The notes beneath the pieces were generated by a model. It searched no databases, was not told where the DNA came from, and saw only the letters and a list, made by a program, of their open reading frames with translations. From Pasteurella canis (GTDB lineage: Bacteria; Pseudomonadota; Gammaproteobacteria; Enterobacterales; Pasteurellaceae), in the NCBI RefSeq assembly GCF_900454865.1, contig NZ_UGTV01000015.1:2110001-2174000 (forward strand): 64,000 nt of DNA, read 5' to 3'. Position 1 is the first letter of the stretch, and every line of letters begins with the position of its first letter. Shown one piece after another: positions 19,286 through 28,949 of this stretch. A program made the translations under genes and the position numbers.

Positions 19286-19801
19286 GTGACATATCATTTG
19301 AACTTATTGCCTTGGCGGCAGAAACAACGTCGGCAGCGTTTAATTCTTTTTACTATTCAGTGCTGTATCGCGTTAGTTTGCTTCATTGTGGGTAATTTTG
19401 TGTTACTGGTATTCTCTGAGTCCCTGACTCAGCAAAAAATATTAAAGCAGACAAATCTACAGCAAATTACTTCTAATTTACAGCAAGTTAACCACCAAGT
19501 TTCCGAATTAAGAAAGAATTATCTTGTACAAGAAAAAATGTTTTTATTATCTACAAAAACATTGAATATCCTTTTGGACAGTATAACCACATTACCTTTA
19601 CAACGAGGTGAGTTAGCGGAACTTAGTTGGGATTCTGGGTTAGTCATTTTGAAGGGATATGTGGAGACACAAACAGAATTTGAACAATTAAATCAGTTTC
19701 TTACTTCTAATAGATTATTTCAAGAAATCAAATTAACGCATTTTCAATTAGAACTACAGCATATTTCTTTTCAATTTGAGTTGCAATTAGCAATGGGGTG
19801 A
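19286..19801 (+). CDS. comB: Competence protein ComB (PilN-like)
   Basis: This 171-residue inner-membrane protein starts at GTG 19286 with TYHLNLLPWRQKQRRQR. The LNLLPWR motif is the PilN/HofN signature that docks to PilM. One membrane helix at about 22-44 is followed by a periplasmic domain with a coiled-coil-like stretch rich in Gln and Leu. It lies 18 bases after comA and overlaps nothing; comC starts 7 bases later. Confidence 0.9.
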   Translation: MTYHLNLLPWRQKQRRQRLILFTIQCCIALVCFIVGNFVLLVFSESLTQQKILKQTNLQQITSNLQQVNHQVSELRKNYLVQEKMFLLSTKTLNILLDSITTLPLQRGELAELSWDSGLVILKGYVETQTEFEQLNQFLTSNRLFQEIKLTHFQLELQHISFQFELQLAMG

Positions 19802-19808
19802 ATTATCG

Positions 19809-20336
19809 ATGCTAAGTTATCTCAAGAATCCAGATTCCTTACTTAGTAAGTTATCAAATTTACCTTTTATACAAAGAATAATTTTATTTGTCATAGTAAT
19901 GAGTTTGGGATGGTCATACACAATTTTTCAAATGATTCAGCAATACCAACAAATAAGACAAATTGAAGAGATGCTAGTCTATGAGAAACAGGACTTACAG
20001 CATAATCAACAGATTTTCGAACGTTTAAAACAACATATAACACAGTCTGCTTTGACCCCAACTTTAACGAGTCAGATGACAAAAATCAATCAATACATTC
20101 ATCAGCATTCACACAAAATAGTATTACAGTCTACTGAATGGACATTTCACTCTTTTCCACTACTGAATTTACAATTTCAAAGCTATTTTGCTGATTTTCA
20201 TAACTTTTTAACGACACTTTTAACTCAGTATCCACAATTAAAGCTTAGTAAATTGCAATTATTGAAAATAGCAAATATAGAGGGTGTATCAGTACAGGTA
20301 GATATTTTGTTGCAGCTGCAACCAATAGAGGAGTGA
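19809..20336 (+). CDS. comC: Competence protein ComC (PilO-like)
   Basis: The 175-residue protein has one membrane helix near 23-42 and a periplasmic region with helical, Gln-rich segments, matching PilO/HofO in place and build. PilO partners PilN in the inner-membrane alignment complex. The end overlaps the start region of comD by a few bases, which suggests coupled translation. Confidence 0.85.
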   Translation: MLSYLKNPDSLLSKLSNLPFIQRIILFVIVMSLGWSYTIFQMIQQYQQIRQIEEMLVYEKQDLQHNQQIFERLKQHITQSALTPTLTSQMTKINQYIHQHSHKIVLQSTEWTFHSFPLLNLQFQSYFADFHNFLTTLLTQYPQLKLSKLQLLKIANIEGVSVQVDILLQLQPIEE

Positions 20337-20341
20337 AAATA

Positions 20342-20731
20342 ATGCAAAAATTGACCGCACTTATTTTATTTAGTTTAACACTGAGTGTACAAGCAGATCC
20401 CTTTGATCGAACTCAACGACAAACCCAATCAAATGCTTTAATGAAAAACGAAAAAATAATGTCCTTGACATCTTGTCATGCTTTAGAGTCAGCACTTTTT
20501 CCAATGAATGATTTAAATGAGCTGAAATTAATTGGTGTATTACAGCAACAATCAGAATGGTTAGCATTTTTTATGAATGAAGAAAAGCAGATTCAGAGTG
20601 CCTCTCTTAATCAATTGTTAACAGCAGAAGGCTTCCGTATTCAACAAATTAGTAGGCAAGGTATTACTCTAGCTTATTGGAAAAATAAACAAAATTGTAC
20701 GGAAAATAGCACATTATTTATTAAACTTTAG
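20342..20731 (+). CDS. comD: Competence protein ComD (PilP-like)
   Basis: This 129-residue exported protein has a signal peptide ending near VQA (MQKLTALILFSLTLSVQA) and a small domain with the PilP-like sequence LKLIGVLQQQSEWLAFF. PilP/HofP links the inner-membrane complex to the secretin. The start is taken at ATG 20342, with GAGGAG at 20329-20334 ahead of it; an in-frame start at 20333 would sit on that ribosome site. Two cysteines (in TSCHAL and KQNCTE) could form a disulfide. An uptake site lies at 20354-20362. Confidence 0.87.
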   Translation: MQKLTALILFSLTLSVQADPFDRTQRQTQSNALMKNEKIMSLTSCHALESALFPMNDLNELKLIGVLQQQSEWLAFFMNEEKQIQSASLNQLLTAEGFRIQQISRQGITLAYWKNKQNCTENSTLFIKL

Positions 20732-20740
20732 GATGAAGGT

Positions 20741-22051
20741 ATGCAAAAAGGGGTTAATTATTGTATTAAGTGCGGTCTATTATGGCTTAGTTTTGTTTGT
20801 TGTGTGCTAGCGCAATCTAGTGAGACGTTTTCTATTCGCTTAAAGCAAGCGCCACTAGTTGAAATTTTGCAACAATTAGCGTTACAACAAAACAAAAGTT
20901 TAGTCATTGATAATGAATTAGATGGTATGTTATCACTGCAATTAGAGCAAACTAGTTTTGAGAAATTGTTATATGCCGTAGCTAAGATTAAACAATTAGA
21001 GCTACACAAAGAAGGTCAATTGTATTATTTGAGTAAAGGTTTTAAAGCGGACAAAATAAAGAGTGAAAGTAGTCAGCTAAGTCCTAATTTAGTAACAGAC
21101 TCAATAAAATTACAATTTGCTAAAGCAGAAGATGTGATGAAATCATTGACTACTGGTAATGGCTCTTTATTATCGGTAGATGGGCGTATTAGTGTAGATG
21201 TACGCAGTAATTTATTGTTAATTCAAGATCAAGCTGAATCAGTCCGAAATATTAAAAAATTAATATCAGAAATGGATAAACCTGTTGAACAAATCGTGAT
21301 TGAAGCGCGAATTGTCACTATGACTGATGAAAGCCTAAAAGAGCTGGGCGTTAGATGGGGAATGTTTGATCCTACTTCTCATAAACATACTTTATCAGGT
21401 AGTTTAGAAAGTAATGGCTTTTTGAATATTCAAGATCATCTCAATGTTAATTTTGCAACTAATGTAACGCCTACAGGAAGCGTTGCATTACAACTAGCAA
21501 AAATTAATGGTCGCTTATTAGACTTGGAATTAACTGCACTTGAACGAGAGAATAATGTTGAAATTATTGCTAGCCCACGTTTGTTAACGACGAATAAGAA
21601 AAGTGCCAGTATTAAGCAGGGAACAGAAATACCTTATATTGTGACGAATGGTAAAAATGATACACAATCTATTGAATTTCGTGAAGCAGTACTAGGTTTA
21701 GATGTTACACCACAAATCTCAAAAGATAATACTATTTTATTAGATATGGTGGTTAGTCAAAATTCATTAGGACCGAGAGTGACTTATGATAAAGGCGAAA
21801 GTATTTCAATAGATAAGCAAGAAATTAATACTCAAGTTTTTGCAAAGGATGGTGAAACTATTGTTTTAGGCGGAGTATTTCATGATACGATAATGAAGGG
21901 CGTAGACAAAGTGCCTCTGCTTGGTGATTTACCTGTATTAAAACATCTATTTAGTAAAGAAAGTGAACGTCATCAAAAGCGGGAGCTCGTTATTTTTGTG
22001 ACACCACATATTTTAAAGCAGAATGAAATAGTCGCAAAATCAGAGCAGTAG
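20741..22051 (+). CDS. comE: Competence secretin ComE (PilQ-like)
   Basis: ComE forms the outer-membrane pore for the DNA-uptake pilus. The 436 residues have a signal peptide (cleavage likely after CCVLAQ), an N-terminal secretin/TonB short domain at about 27-85, an N1-type domain at about 105-185, and the C-terminal secretin domain with IVIEARIVTMTDESLKELGV near 185-204 and the closing VPLLGDLPVLKHLFSKE. It is compact compared with PilQ, like H. influenzae ComE and E. coli HofQ. No comF gene follows; a terminator and aroK do. Confidence 0.95.
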   Translation: MQKGVNYCIKCGLLWLSFVCCVLAQSSETFSIRLKQAPLVEILQQLALQQNKSLVIDNELDGMLSLQLEQTSFEKLLYAVAKIKQLELHKEGQLYYLSKGFKADKIKSESSQLSPNLVTDSIKLQFAKAEDVMKSLTTGNGSLLSVDGRISVDVRSNLLLIQDQAESVRNIKKLISEMDKPVEQIVIEARIVTMTDESLKELGVRWGMFDPTSHKHTLSGSLESNGFLNIQDHLNVNFATNVTPTGSVALQLAKINGRLLDLELTALERENNVEIIASPRLLTTNKKSASIKQGTEIPYIVTNGKNDTQSIEFREAVLGLDVTPQISKDNTILLDMVVSQNSLGPRVTYDKGESISIDKQEINTQVFAKDGETIVLGGVFHDTIMKGVDKVPLLGDLPVLKHLFSKESERHQKRELVIFVTPHILKQNEIVAKSEQ

Positions 22052-22149
22052 TGCCTTAGTATAAGCTCTTAAAATAGCGCTCGCTTTTGTTCCCACTGAG
22101 TAAATATCACAAATAAATCGCCTGTTAAGGTTGAAAAATAGGGTGATTT

Positions 22150-22174
22150 ATTGCGATAATCGCAATTATTTTTT
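22150..22174 (+). terminator. Terminator of the comABCDE operon
   Basis: ATTGCGA (22150-22156) and TCGCAAT (22160-22166) form a 7-pair stem with a three-base loop, followed by TATTTTTT. It lies about 100 bases after the comE stop. Confidence 0.7.
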
Positions 22175-22187
22175 GGGTGATCTTTTT

Positions 22188-22205
22188 GCGACCGATTCAG
22201 GTCGC
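22188..22205. other. Hairpin in the aroK leader
   Basis: GCGACC (22188-22193) and GGTCGC (22200-22205) form a perfect stem around GATTCA, 62 bases before the aroK ATG. The following bases are only moderately T-rich, so it could be a second terminator or a leader structure. Confidence 0.5.
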
Positions 22206-22267
22206 TTCTCTATTTTACAAAAGATCATGATTATCAATATATTAATGAACAAGAAGAAAAATTAGAG

Positions 22268-22795
22268 ATGGCAGAAAAGCGTAATATTTTCTTAATCGGT
22301 CCAATGGGGGCAGGAAAAAGCACAATTGGTCGTCAATTGGCACAGCTATTAAATATGGATTTTGTCGATTCTGACGGTGAAATTGAGCAACGTGCTGGTG
22401 CAGATATAAGCTGGATTTTTGATGTTGAAGGTGAGGCTGGTTTTCGTAAGCGTGAAGAGCGCATTATTAATGAGCTAACACAAAGACAAGGTATTGTACT
22501 TTCAACAGGTGGTGGTGCAGTATTATCAAAAGAAAATCGTAATCATTTATCGGCACGTGGAATCGTGATTTACTTAGAAACGACAGTTGAAAAGCAATAT
22601 CAAAGAACACAGCGTGATAAAAAGCGCCCATTACTACAAGAAGTAGATGATCCTCGCCAAGTATTGGAAGATTTAGCGAAAATTCGTAATCCTTTATATG
22701 AAGAAATTGCGGATATTACTTTGCCAACAGATGAACAAAGTGCAAAAGTAATGGCAACACAAATTATGGATTTAATTGATAATCTTAATGGCTGA
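22268..22795 (+). CDS. aroK: Shikimate kinase I
   Basis: AroK phosphorylates shikimate in the pathway to chorismate. The 175 residues have the P-loop [12 protein letters not shown] near 11-22, VDSDGEIE near 33-40, the shikimate-binding STGGGAVL near 79-86 and the lid region with RDKKRPLL near 116-123. It is followed 15 bases later by aroB, as in enterobacteria. Confidence 0.97.
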   Translation: MAEKRNIFLIGPMGAGKSTIGRQLAQLLNMDFVDSDGEIEQRAGADISWIFDVEGEAGFRKREERIINELTQRQGIVLSTGGGAVLSKENRNHLSARGIVIYLETTVEKQYQRTQRDKKRPLLQEVDDPRQVLEDLAKIRNPLYEEIADITLPTDEQSAKVMATQIMDLIDNLNG

Positions 22796-22810
22796 AAAAT
22801 AGGATAAATC

Positions 22811-23899
22811 ATGCAGTGTGTAAATGTTGAGTTAAAAGAACGCCGTTATCCGATATATATTGGAGCAGGTTTATTATCTGATGAAAATTGTTATCCATTG
22901 AAATCGGGTGATAAAGTCATGATCGTTACTAATCCAACAGTTGCACAATACTATCTTACCCCAGTAACAGATACCTTAGAAAGAAAAGGATGCTTGGTTG
23001 AACATGTATTATTGCCTGATGGAGAAAAGTACAAGACTTTGGCATCATTGGACTTGATTTTTACCGCACTTTTACAAACTAATCATGGGAGAGATACTAC
23101 GATTATTGCCTTAGGTGGTGGGGTTATCGGTGATATAGCAGGTTATGCTGCAGCCAGCTATCAACGAGGTATTCGCTTCATTCAAATCCCAACAACATTG
23201 TTAGCACAAGTTGACTCATCAGTGGGAGGGAAAACAGCTGTAAATCATGAGTTAGGTAAAAATATGATTGGTGCTTTTTACCAGCCTTGTTGCGTAATTA
23301 TTGATACTTTAACTTTAAAGAGTTTACCTAAACGTGAAGTAAATGCAGGATTGGCTGAGGTAATTAAATATGGAGCTATTCTTGATAAAGATTTTTTTAG
23401 TTGGTTAGAGCAACATATCGATAATCTTGTTGCTCTAGAGCAGGTTTATTTACAGCAATGTATTTCACGCTGTTGTCAAATTAAAGCAGATGTTGTTGCA
23501 AACGATGAAACAGAGCAAGGTGATAGGGCATTATTGAATTTAGGGCATACTTTTGGTCATGCGATTGAAACCCACTTAGGTTATGGGAATTGGCTACATG
23601 GAGAGGCTATTGCTGTTGGTATGATGATGGCAGCAGTGCTTTCAGAAAAATTAGGCTATTTAACGTATGATGATGTTGGTCGTCTTGAAAAATTACTTGC
23701 AAGAGCGAATTTACCAACGGTTTCACCAGATAGTATGCAAGCAGAAGATTATTTGCCACATATGATGCGAGATAAAAAAGTCTTAGCTGGAAAATTACGT
23801 CTTATTTTACTCAAAGCATTAGGTCAAGCTTATGTTGCAACAAATACTGATCAAGAAATAGTGTTAGATGCTATACGTTCTTGTACTCAGGTTGATTAA
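22811..23899 (+). CDS. aroB: 3-dehydroquinate synthase
   Basis: AroB makes the first cyclic intermediate of aromatic amino acid synthesis from DAHP, using NAD and zinc. The 362 residues carry DGEKYKTL near 74-81, [16 protein letters not shown] near 100-115, [19 protein letters not shown] near 131-149 and zinc histidines in [11 protein letters not shown] and [10 protein letters not shown]. It sits between aroK and dam. No damX lies after it, unlike E. coli. Confidence 0.97.
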   Translation: MQCVNVELKERRYPIYIGAGLLSDENCYPLKSGDKVMIVTNPTVAQYYLTPVTDTLERKGCLVEHVLLPDGEKYKTLASLDLIFTALLQTNHGRDTTIIALGGGVIGDIAGYAAASYQRGIRFIQIPTTLLAQVDSSVGGKTAVNHELGKNMIGAFYQPCCVIIDTLTLKSLPKREVNAGLAEVIKYGAILDKDFFSWLEQHIDNLVALEQVYLQQCISRCCQIKADVVANDETEQGDRALLNLGHTFGHAIETHLGYGNWLHGEAIAVGMMMAAVLSEKLGYLTYDDVGRLEKLLARANLPTVSPDSMQAEDYLPHMMRDKKVLAGKLRLILLKALGQAYVATNTDQEIVLDAIRSCTQVD

Positions 23900-23902
23900 T
23901 TA

Positions 23903-24796
23903 ATGCCTCCTCGTCGAAAACAGCCTATTAAATCAAAGCAGTTAGGCTTCAAAAAAAAGACTAAATTACCCATGATAAAATACCGCCCATTTTTAAAATG
24001 GGCCGGTGGTAAGTTCCGTTTGACTGAGGAGCTTAATAAAGTTCTACCTAAAAAGAATACGTGTTTAGTTGAGCCTTTCGTTGGTGCTGGCGCAGTATTT
24101 CTAAATACAAATTTTGAGCGTTATATCTTGGCAGATATTAATCCAGATTTAATTAATTTATTTAATTTTGTTAAGTCTGATGTAGAACGCTATATTGAAG
24201 CTGCCAAAGCCATTTTTTTTCATCCAGAAGCGAATACTAGTCAGTATTATTACACACAAAGAGAACAATTTAATCGTTCGTCAGATACATTTGAGCGTTC
24301 AGTGATTTTTTTGTATCTTAATCGTTTCGGCTTTAATGGATTATGCCGTTACAATTCCAAAAATGAATTTAATGTGCCATTTGGCTCTTATAAAAGACAT
24401 TATTTTCCTGAGGCTGAATTACGTTATTTTGCTCAAAAAGCACAACATGCAGAGTTTATTTGTGCTGATTTTCAACATACTTTCTCTTTAGCGGATGAAA
24501 AATCTATTATTTATTGTGATCCACCTTATGCTCCTTTAATACAAGAAAGTAATTTTACCAGCTATGCTGGTAATGAATTTTCTGCTCAACACCAAAAAGT
24601 ATTAGCTGATTTAGCAAGTTATACTGCAGAAGAACGCCATATTTCCGTTGTTATTTCAAATCATGATACTGCATTTACACGTGATATTTATCAGAAAGCT
24701 AAGCTAAAAGCCATTCAAGTACAACGGTCAATTAGCCAGCAATCAAACAGACGAATCAAAGTGACGGAATTAATTGCAGTCTTCAATGCGAAATGA
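23903..24796 (+). CDS. dam: DNA adenine methyltransferase (GATC)
   Basis: Dam methylates adenine in GATC and marks strands for mismatch repair and replication control. The 297-residue protein has the SAM motif FLKWAGGKFRL near 30-40, LVEPFVGAGAVF near 57-68, and the catalytic DPPY in IYCDPPYAPL near 205. The N-terminal 23 residues (rich in Lys, Arg) are longer than in most Dam proteins; an ATG at 23972 giving MIKYRPFLKW is an equally possible start because neither has a clear ribosome site. It follows aroB by 3 bases. Confidence 0.95.
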   Translation: MPPRRKQPIKSKQLGFKKKTKLPMIKYRPFLKWAGGKFRLTEELNKVLPKKNTCLVEPFVGAGAVFLNTNFERYILADINPDLINLFNFVKSDVERYIEAAKAIFFHPEANTSQYYYTQREQFNRSSDTFERSVIFLYLNRFGFNGLCRYNSKNEFNVPFGSYKRHYFPEAELRYFAQKAQHAEFICADFQHTFSLADEKSIIYCDPPYAPLIQESNFTSYAGNEFSAQHQKVLADLASYTAEERHISVVISNHDTAFTRDIYQKAKLKAIQVQRSISQQSNRRIKVTELIAVFNAK

Positions 24797-24858
24797 AATT
24801 GGGTGAGTAGATAAACAAGAGTAAACTGAATAGCTTAGTGAATTTTACATATTTTATA

Positions 24859-25164
24859 TCACACGGACAGATTGGGATTAATATAGAATTTGATGTGCTT
24901 TACCTCGGGGTAATTTGTTTTTATTAATGCGAGTAAGTGCTTTTGTTGAAATAAAAGCGCTTGGCGAACAATCGCATTAGCAACTTCTAAATAAAGTGTA
25001 TCTTGCTCTAAATTAGCAACTTTGTACAACCCTTGATATTGTTTTGGAAAGCTTTGTTGTAAGTGTAAATTTAGCTCGTTTAAAAATAATCCTTTTTTCA
25101 TTATTTTGGCTAAACTAGAGTTTTCTAATAGTTCTACTACATTAACTGGTTTTTCGTATCTCAT
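24859..25164 (-). CDS. dciA: DciA/DUF721 family protein, short form
   Basis: The 101-residue protein fits the DUF721 (DciA) domain: a helical N-terminus followed by KVANLEQDTLYLEVANAIVRQALLFQQK and a final strand KHIKFYIN. DciA is the helicase loader partner of DnaB in bacteria that lack the phage-derived DnaC, and the gene often lies beside secA in gamma-proteobacteria. Here it is divergent from secM. The protein is little more than the core domain and lacks the long C-terminal tail of Vibrio DciA. The family call is from pattern only. Confidence 0.75.
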   Translation of the reverse strand: MRYEKPVNVVELLENSSLAKIMKKGLFLNELNLHLQQSFPKQYQGLYKVANLEQDTLYLEVANAIVRQALLFQQKHLLALIKTNYPEVKHIKFYINPNLSV

Positions 25165-25256
25165 TGACTTGTTTTCTCACTTTTCACCTCAATATCTATG
25201 ACATTGTAGCTAATTTCCGCTACAATACGAGAGATTTTTGAGTGATAGGGATGATT

Positions 25257-25568
25257 ATGATTTTAACAAAAGGTAAGCATAATTTTTGGTCGCAATTATT
25301 ATTAAGTATGATTGCGATTTTGGCGTTACCTGAAGCTCAGAGTCTAACAAATCAGTCCAATGTTGCTAATGCTAGTTATCAAAATCCACATTTTATTCAA
25401 CAACAAATATCACATGTTGTTGCATTAGTTCAGCAAGTTCAACAACAGCAGCGTAAAGCTACTGCTATTCCTTACCAACAATACTATCTTTTCAAAAGTG
25501 AGCCACACTTGGATACTGGTATTGTTTCTTTCGTTCCGCCGATTAGAGCAGGGCCTTATTTTTCTTAA
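25257..25568 (+). CDS. secM: SecM secretion monitor with PPIRAGP arrest motif
   Basis: SecM is an exported peptide that stalls its own ribosome to adjust secA translation to export need. The predicted 103 residues have a signal peptide (MILTKGKHNFWSQLLLSMIA, cleavage near residue 29), a Gln-rich middle and the ending FVPPIRAGP at about 92-100, then YFS and stop (codons 25530-25556). The ILT start and IRAGP match E. coli SecM. The Phe and Trp of the E. coli FxxxxWIxxxxGIRAGP motif are absent. The ATG at 25257 is preferred because AGGG precedes it by six bases; GTG 25242 and ATG 25251 are alternatives. secA follows. Confidence 0.93.
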   Translation: MILTKGKHNFWSQLLLSMIAILALPEAQSLTNQSNVANASYQNPHFIQQQISHVVALVQQVQQQQRKATAIPYQQYYLFKSEPHLDTGIVSFVPPIRAGPYFS

Positions 25569-25658
25569 CTTTCGTTTTTGTGTTACGAATTCTGTTTTTT
25601 ATTTATAAAATAAAGCAGAATATTTTTATTGTTTATTTTTAAATTAGAAGAAAAAGTT

Positions 25659-28352
25659 ATGTTTAGAAGTGTTCTCACAAAAATTTTTGGTAGTCGTAAT
25701 GATCGTATTTTACGCCGTTTAAATAAAATTGTTGTTAAGATTAATAAATTAGAACCTGAGTTTGAAGCATTAAATGATGATCAATTGAAAGCAAAAACAA
25801 CAGAGTTTAAGACTCGTTTAGAACAAGGGGAAACGTTAGAGCAAATTTTACCAGAAGCTTTTGCTACAGTGCGTGAAGCCAGTAAGCGAGTGTTAGGTAT
25901 GCGTCATTTTGATGTGCAATTATTAGGCGGAATGGTGTTAACGAATCGTTGTATTGCTGAAATGCGTACAGGGGAAGGGAAAACATTAACAGCAACATTA
26001 CCATGTTATTTAAATGCATTAACTGGTAAAGGTGTTCATGTAGTGACAGTGAATGATTATCTTGCTCGTCGAGATGCTGAAACTAATCGACCTCTATTTG
26101 AGTTTTTAGGAATGACTGTAGGAGTCAATGTACCAGGATTATCGCCAGAGCAAAAACGTGAAGCTTACTCGGCTGATGTCACTTATGCAACTAATAGTGA
26201 ATTAGGGTTTGACTATTTACGAGATAATTTAGCCCATAGTGCAGAAGAACGTTTCCAGCGCTATTTACATTATGCTTTAGTGGACGAAGTTGATTCTATT
26301 TTAATTGATGAAGCACGTACGCCATTGATTATTTCAGGACAAGCAGAAGATAGTTCAGAGCTTTATATTACTGTAGATAAGTTAATTCCAAACTTAATCA
26401 AGCAAGACAAAGAAGATAGTGAAGAATATCAAGGCGATGGTGATTTCACGTTAGATCTAAAAACTAAACAAGCACACTTAACTGAACGAGGTCAAGAAAA
26501 AGTCGAGCAGTGGTTGACGGCACAGGGACTAATGTCAGCAGAAGAGTCTCTTTACTCACCATCTAAAATTTCTTTACTGCATCATGTTTATGCAGCATTA
26601 CGCGCTCATACATTATTTGAGCGTGATGTTGATTATATTGTCAAAGACGGCGAAATTGTCATTGTTGATGAACACACTGGTCGCACAATGGCTGGACGTC
26701 GTTGGTCTGATGGGCTACACCAAGCTATTGAAGCGAAAGAAGGTGTACGTATTCAAAGTGAAAACCAGACTGTTGCGTCAATCACTTACCAAAACTACTT
26801 CCGTTTATATGAAAAATTAGCAGGGATGACAGGAACAGCAGATACAGAAGCTTTTGAATTTCAACAAATTTATGGTTTGGAAACTATTGTTGTGCCGACG
26901 AATCGTCCAATGATTCGTGATGATCGCACTGATATTATGTTTGAAAATGAAGAATATAAATTTAATGCGATTATAGAAGATATCAAAGATTGTGTAGCGC
27001 GTAATCAACCTGTTTTAGTAGGAACCGTTTCTATTGAAAAATCAGAATTACTCTCTAATGCGCTTAAAAAAGCGGGGATTAAGCATAATGTATTAAATGC
27101 AAAATTCCACGCACAAGAAGCTGAAATTGTTGCTAATGCAGGCTATCCAGGTGCTGTGACAATCGCAACTAATATGGCAGGGCGAGGTACGGATATTGTT
27201 TTAGGTGGTAACTGGAAAGCGGAAGTTGCTAAGTTAGATAATCCAACACAGGAACAAATTGATGCTATTCATACAGCATGGCAAGCACGTCATGATGTTG
27301 TGAAGGAAGCTGGTGGTTTGCATATCATTGGCACAGAACGTCATGAATCACGTCGTATTGATAATCAGTTACGTGGTCGTTCTGGTCGTCAAGGTGATCC
27401 AGGATCATCTCGTTTCTATTTATCGCTGGATGATGCCTTAATGCGTATTTATTTAAATGAAGGTAAATTAAACTTAATGCGTAAAGCATTTAGCACAGCA
27501 GGCGAAGCAATGGAGTCAAAAATGTTGACGAAAGTAATTGCTTCCGCGCAAGCTAAAGTAGAAGCTCATAATTTCGATGGGCGTAAGAATTTACTTGAAT
27601 TTGATGATGTTGCAAACGATCAACGTCATGCGATTTATGCACAACGTAATAGTTTGTTAGATAATGAAAATATCTCAGAAACGATAGATGTGATACGTGA
27701 AGATGTATTTAATCAAGTTATTGATCAGTATATTCCACCACAATCGTTAGAGGAAATGTGGGATATTCCCGCCTTAGAACAACGCTTGAAACAAGATTTT
27801 GCTCTAGATTTACCATTAGCCAAATGGTTGGAGGAAGACAATCATTTTGATGAAGATGCATTACGTCAACGTGTATTAGATGCGGCGATTGCTGAATATA
27901 AGCAAAAAGAAGCTATTGTTGGTGAGCAAACGCTGAGACATTTTGAAAAAGGTGTTATGCTGCAAACATTAGATGAACTTTGGAAAGAGCATCTTTCTTC
28001 AATGGATCATTTACGTCGAGGTATCCATTTACGTGGTTATGCACAAAAAGATCCAAAACAAGAATATAAGAAAGAATGTTTCCAGATGTTTACAGATATG
28101 CTTGATGCTCTTAAATTGAGTGTTGTCACTACATTAAGCCGAGTTCAAGTGAGAACTCAGGAGGAAGTCGAACAAGCAGAGCGTATGCGTCAGGAAATTG
28201 CTCGTCGCGAAAATGCGGCTATGCATTATAATTCTGAAGATAATCAAGGCAGTGAAGTAGTAGGTGAGCGCCGAGTTGGTCGCAATGAGCCTTGCCCTTG
28301 TGGTTCTGGCAAGAAATATAAACATTGTCACGGTAGTAAAGCTAAATATTAA
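25659..28352 (+). CDS. secA: Protein translocase ATPase SecA
   Basis: SecA drives preproteins through SecYEG. The protein is 897 residues from ATG 25659, which matches the family start ([16 protein letters not shown]). It has Walker [12 protein letters not shown] near 100-110, Walker B in [16 protein letters not shown] near 205-220, motif [12 protein letters not shown], and the C-terminal zinc site [15 protein letters not shown] hairpin formed by ATTCTG (25589-25594) and CAGAAT (25616-25621) lies between secM and secA. The upstream in-frame starts would not fit known SecA proteins. Confidence 0.97.
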   Translation: MFRSVLTKIFGSRNDRILRRLNKIVVKINKLEPEFEALNDDQLKAKTTEFKTRLEQGETLEQILPEAFATVREASKRVLGMRHFDVQLLGGMVLTNRCIAEMRTGEGKTLTATLPCYLNALTGKGVHVVTVNDYLARRDAETNRPLFEFLGMTVGVNVPGLSPEQKREAYSADVTYATNSELGFDYLRDNLAHSAEERFQRYLHYALVDEVDSILIDEARTPLIISGQAEDSSELYITVDKLIPNLIKQDKEDSEEYQGDGDFTLDLKTKQAHLTERGQEKVEQWLTAQGLMSAEESLYSPSKISLLHHVYAALRAHTLFERDVDYIVKDGEIVIVDEHTGRTMAGRRWSDGLHQAIEAKEGVRIQSENQTVASITYQNYFRLYEKLAGMTGTADTEAFEFQQIYGLETIVVPTNRPMIRDDRTDIMFENEEYKFNAIIEDIKDCVARNQPVLVGTVSIEKSELLSNALKKAGIKHNVLNAKFHAQEAEIVANAGYPGAVTIATNMAGRGTDIVLGGNWKAEVAKLDNPTQEQIDAIHTAWQARHDVVKEAGGLHIIGTERHESRRIDNQLRGRSGRQGDPGSSRFYLSLDDALMRIYLNEGKLNLMRKAFSTAGEAMESKMLTKVIASAQAKVEAHNFDGRKNLLEFDDVANDQRHAIYAQRNSLLDNENISETIDVIREDVFNQVIDQYIPPQSLEEMWDIPALEQRLKQDFALDLPLAKWLEEDNHFDEDALRQRVLDAAIAEYKQKEAIVGEQTLRHFEKGVMLQTLDELWKEHLSSMDHLRRGIHLRGYAQKDPKQEYKKECFQMFTDMLDALKLSVVTTLSRVQVRTQEEVEQAERMRQEIARRENAAMHYNSEDNQGSEVVGERRVGRNEPCPCGSGKKYKHCHGSKAKY

Positions 28353-28446
28353 TTTCATTATTTCAACGTTAATTAAGATGAAAAGTGCGGTCTGATTTTG
28401 AGGTTTTTTGCAAATGATGCTGCGCTTTTTAGTTTAAGGATTGGCT

Positions 28447-28857
28447 ATGACGAAACCAGTTGTTCAAGTGGCGGCAGGTATTATTCGCAATGAATTTGGT
28501 CAAATATATTTGACTCAGCGTTTAGAAGGGCAAGACTTCGCTCAATCTCTAGAATTTCCAGGTGGTAAAGTTGATCTCGGAGAATCACCTGAGCAAGCAT
28601 TAAAGAGAGAATTAGAAGAGGAGATAGGTATTCATATTTTGCATGCTGAATTGTATGAGCGTTTTCAGTTTGAATATCCGACTAAAGTTATTTCTTTCTA
28701 TTTTTATTTGGTCGATGAATGGTTTGGTGAGCCTTTTGGACGTGAAGGACAAGAGGGTTTTTGGGTAGCGCAAAGTGAATTAGATGCAGGACAATTTCCT
28801 CCTGCTAATGCAAGACTGATCCAACGCTTATTAGCTGAAAGTCTGATAGAAAATTGA
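28447..28857 (+). CDS. mutT: 8-oxo-dGTP diphosphatase MutT
   Basis: MutT removes oxidised dGTP from the nucleotide pool. The 136 residues contain the Nudix box GGKVDLGESPEQALKRE followed by LEEEIGI at about 36-59, and begin MTKPVVQVAAGIIRN. The ATG at 28447 has AGGA six bases ahead; an in-frame TTG at 28441 would overlap that site. The gene follows secA, as in E. coli. An uptake site lies between at 28383-28391. Confidence 0.94.
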   Translation: MTKPVVQVAAGIIRNEFGQIYLTQRLEGQDFAQSLEFPGGKVDLGESPEQALKRELEEEIGIHILHAELYERFQFEYPTKVISFYFYLVDEWFGEPFGREGQEGFWVAQSELDAGQFPPANARLIQRLLAESLIEN

Positions 28858-28870
28858 GATGTCTCTAAAA

Positions 28871-28897
28871 ATAAACCCCGCCAAGAGCGGGGTTTAT
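28871..28897. terminator. Bidirectional terminator between mutT and a small exported protein gene
   Basis: ATAAACCCCGC (28871-28881) and GCGGGGTTTAT (28887-28897) form a perfect 11-pair stem with loop CAAGA. The T tail is better for the minus-strand gene; the stem is strong in both directions. Confidence 0.8.
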
Positions 28898-28949
28898 AGT
28901 TATCCTATCAAAAAAGAATACGTTATATTACAGTAGCTCTTTTGATAAA

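Noticed and set aside
22150-22166. TTGCGA-TAA-TCGCAA as a CRP-S site
   Set aside because: The half sites are only three bases apart instead of six, and a T run follows, so a terminator explains it better.
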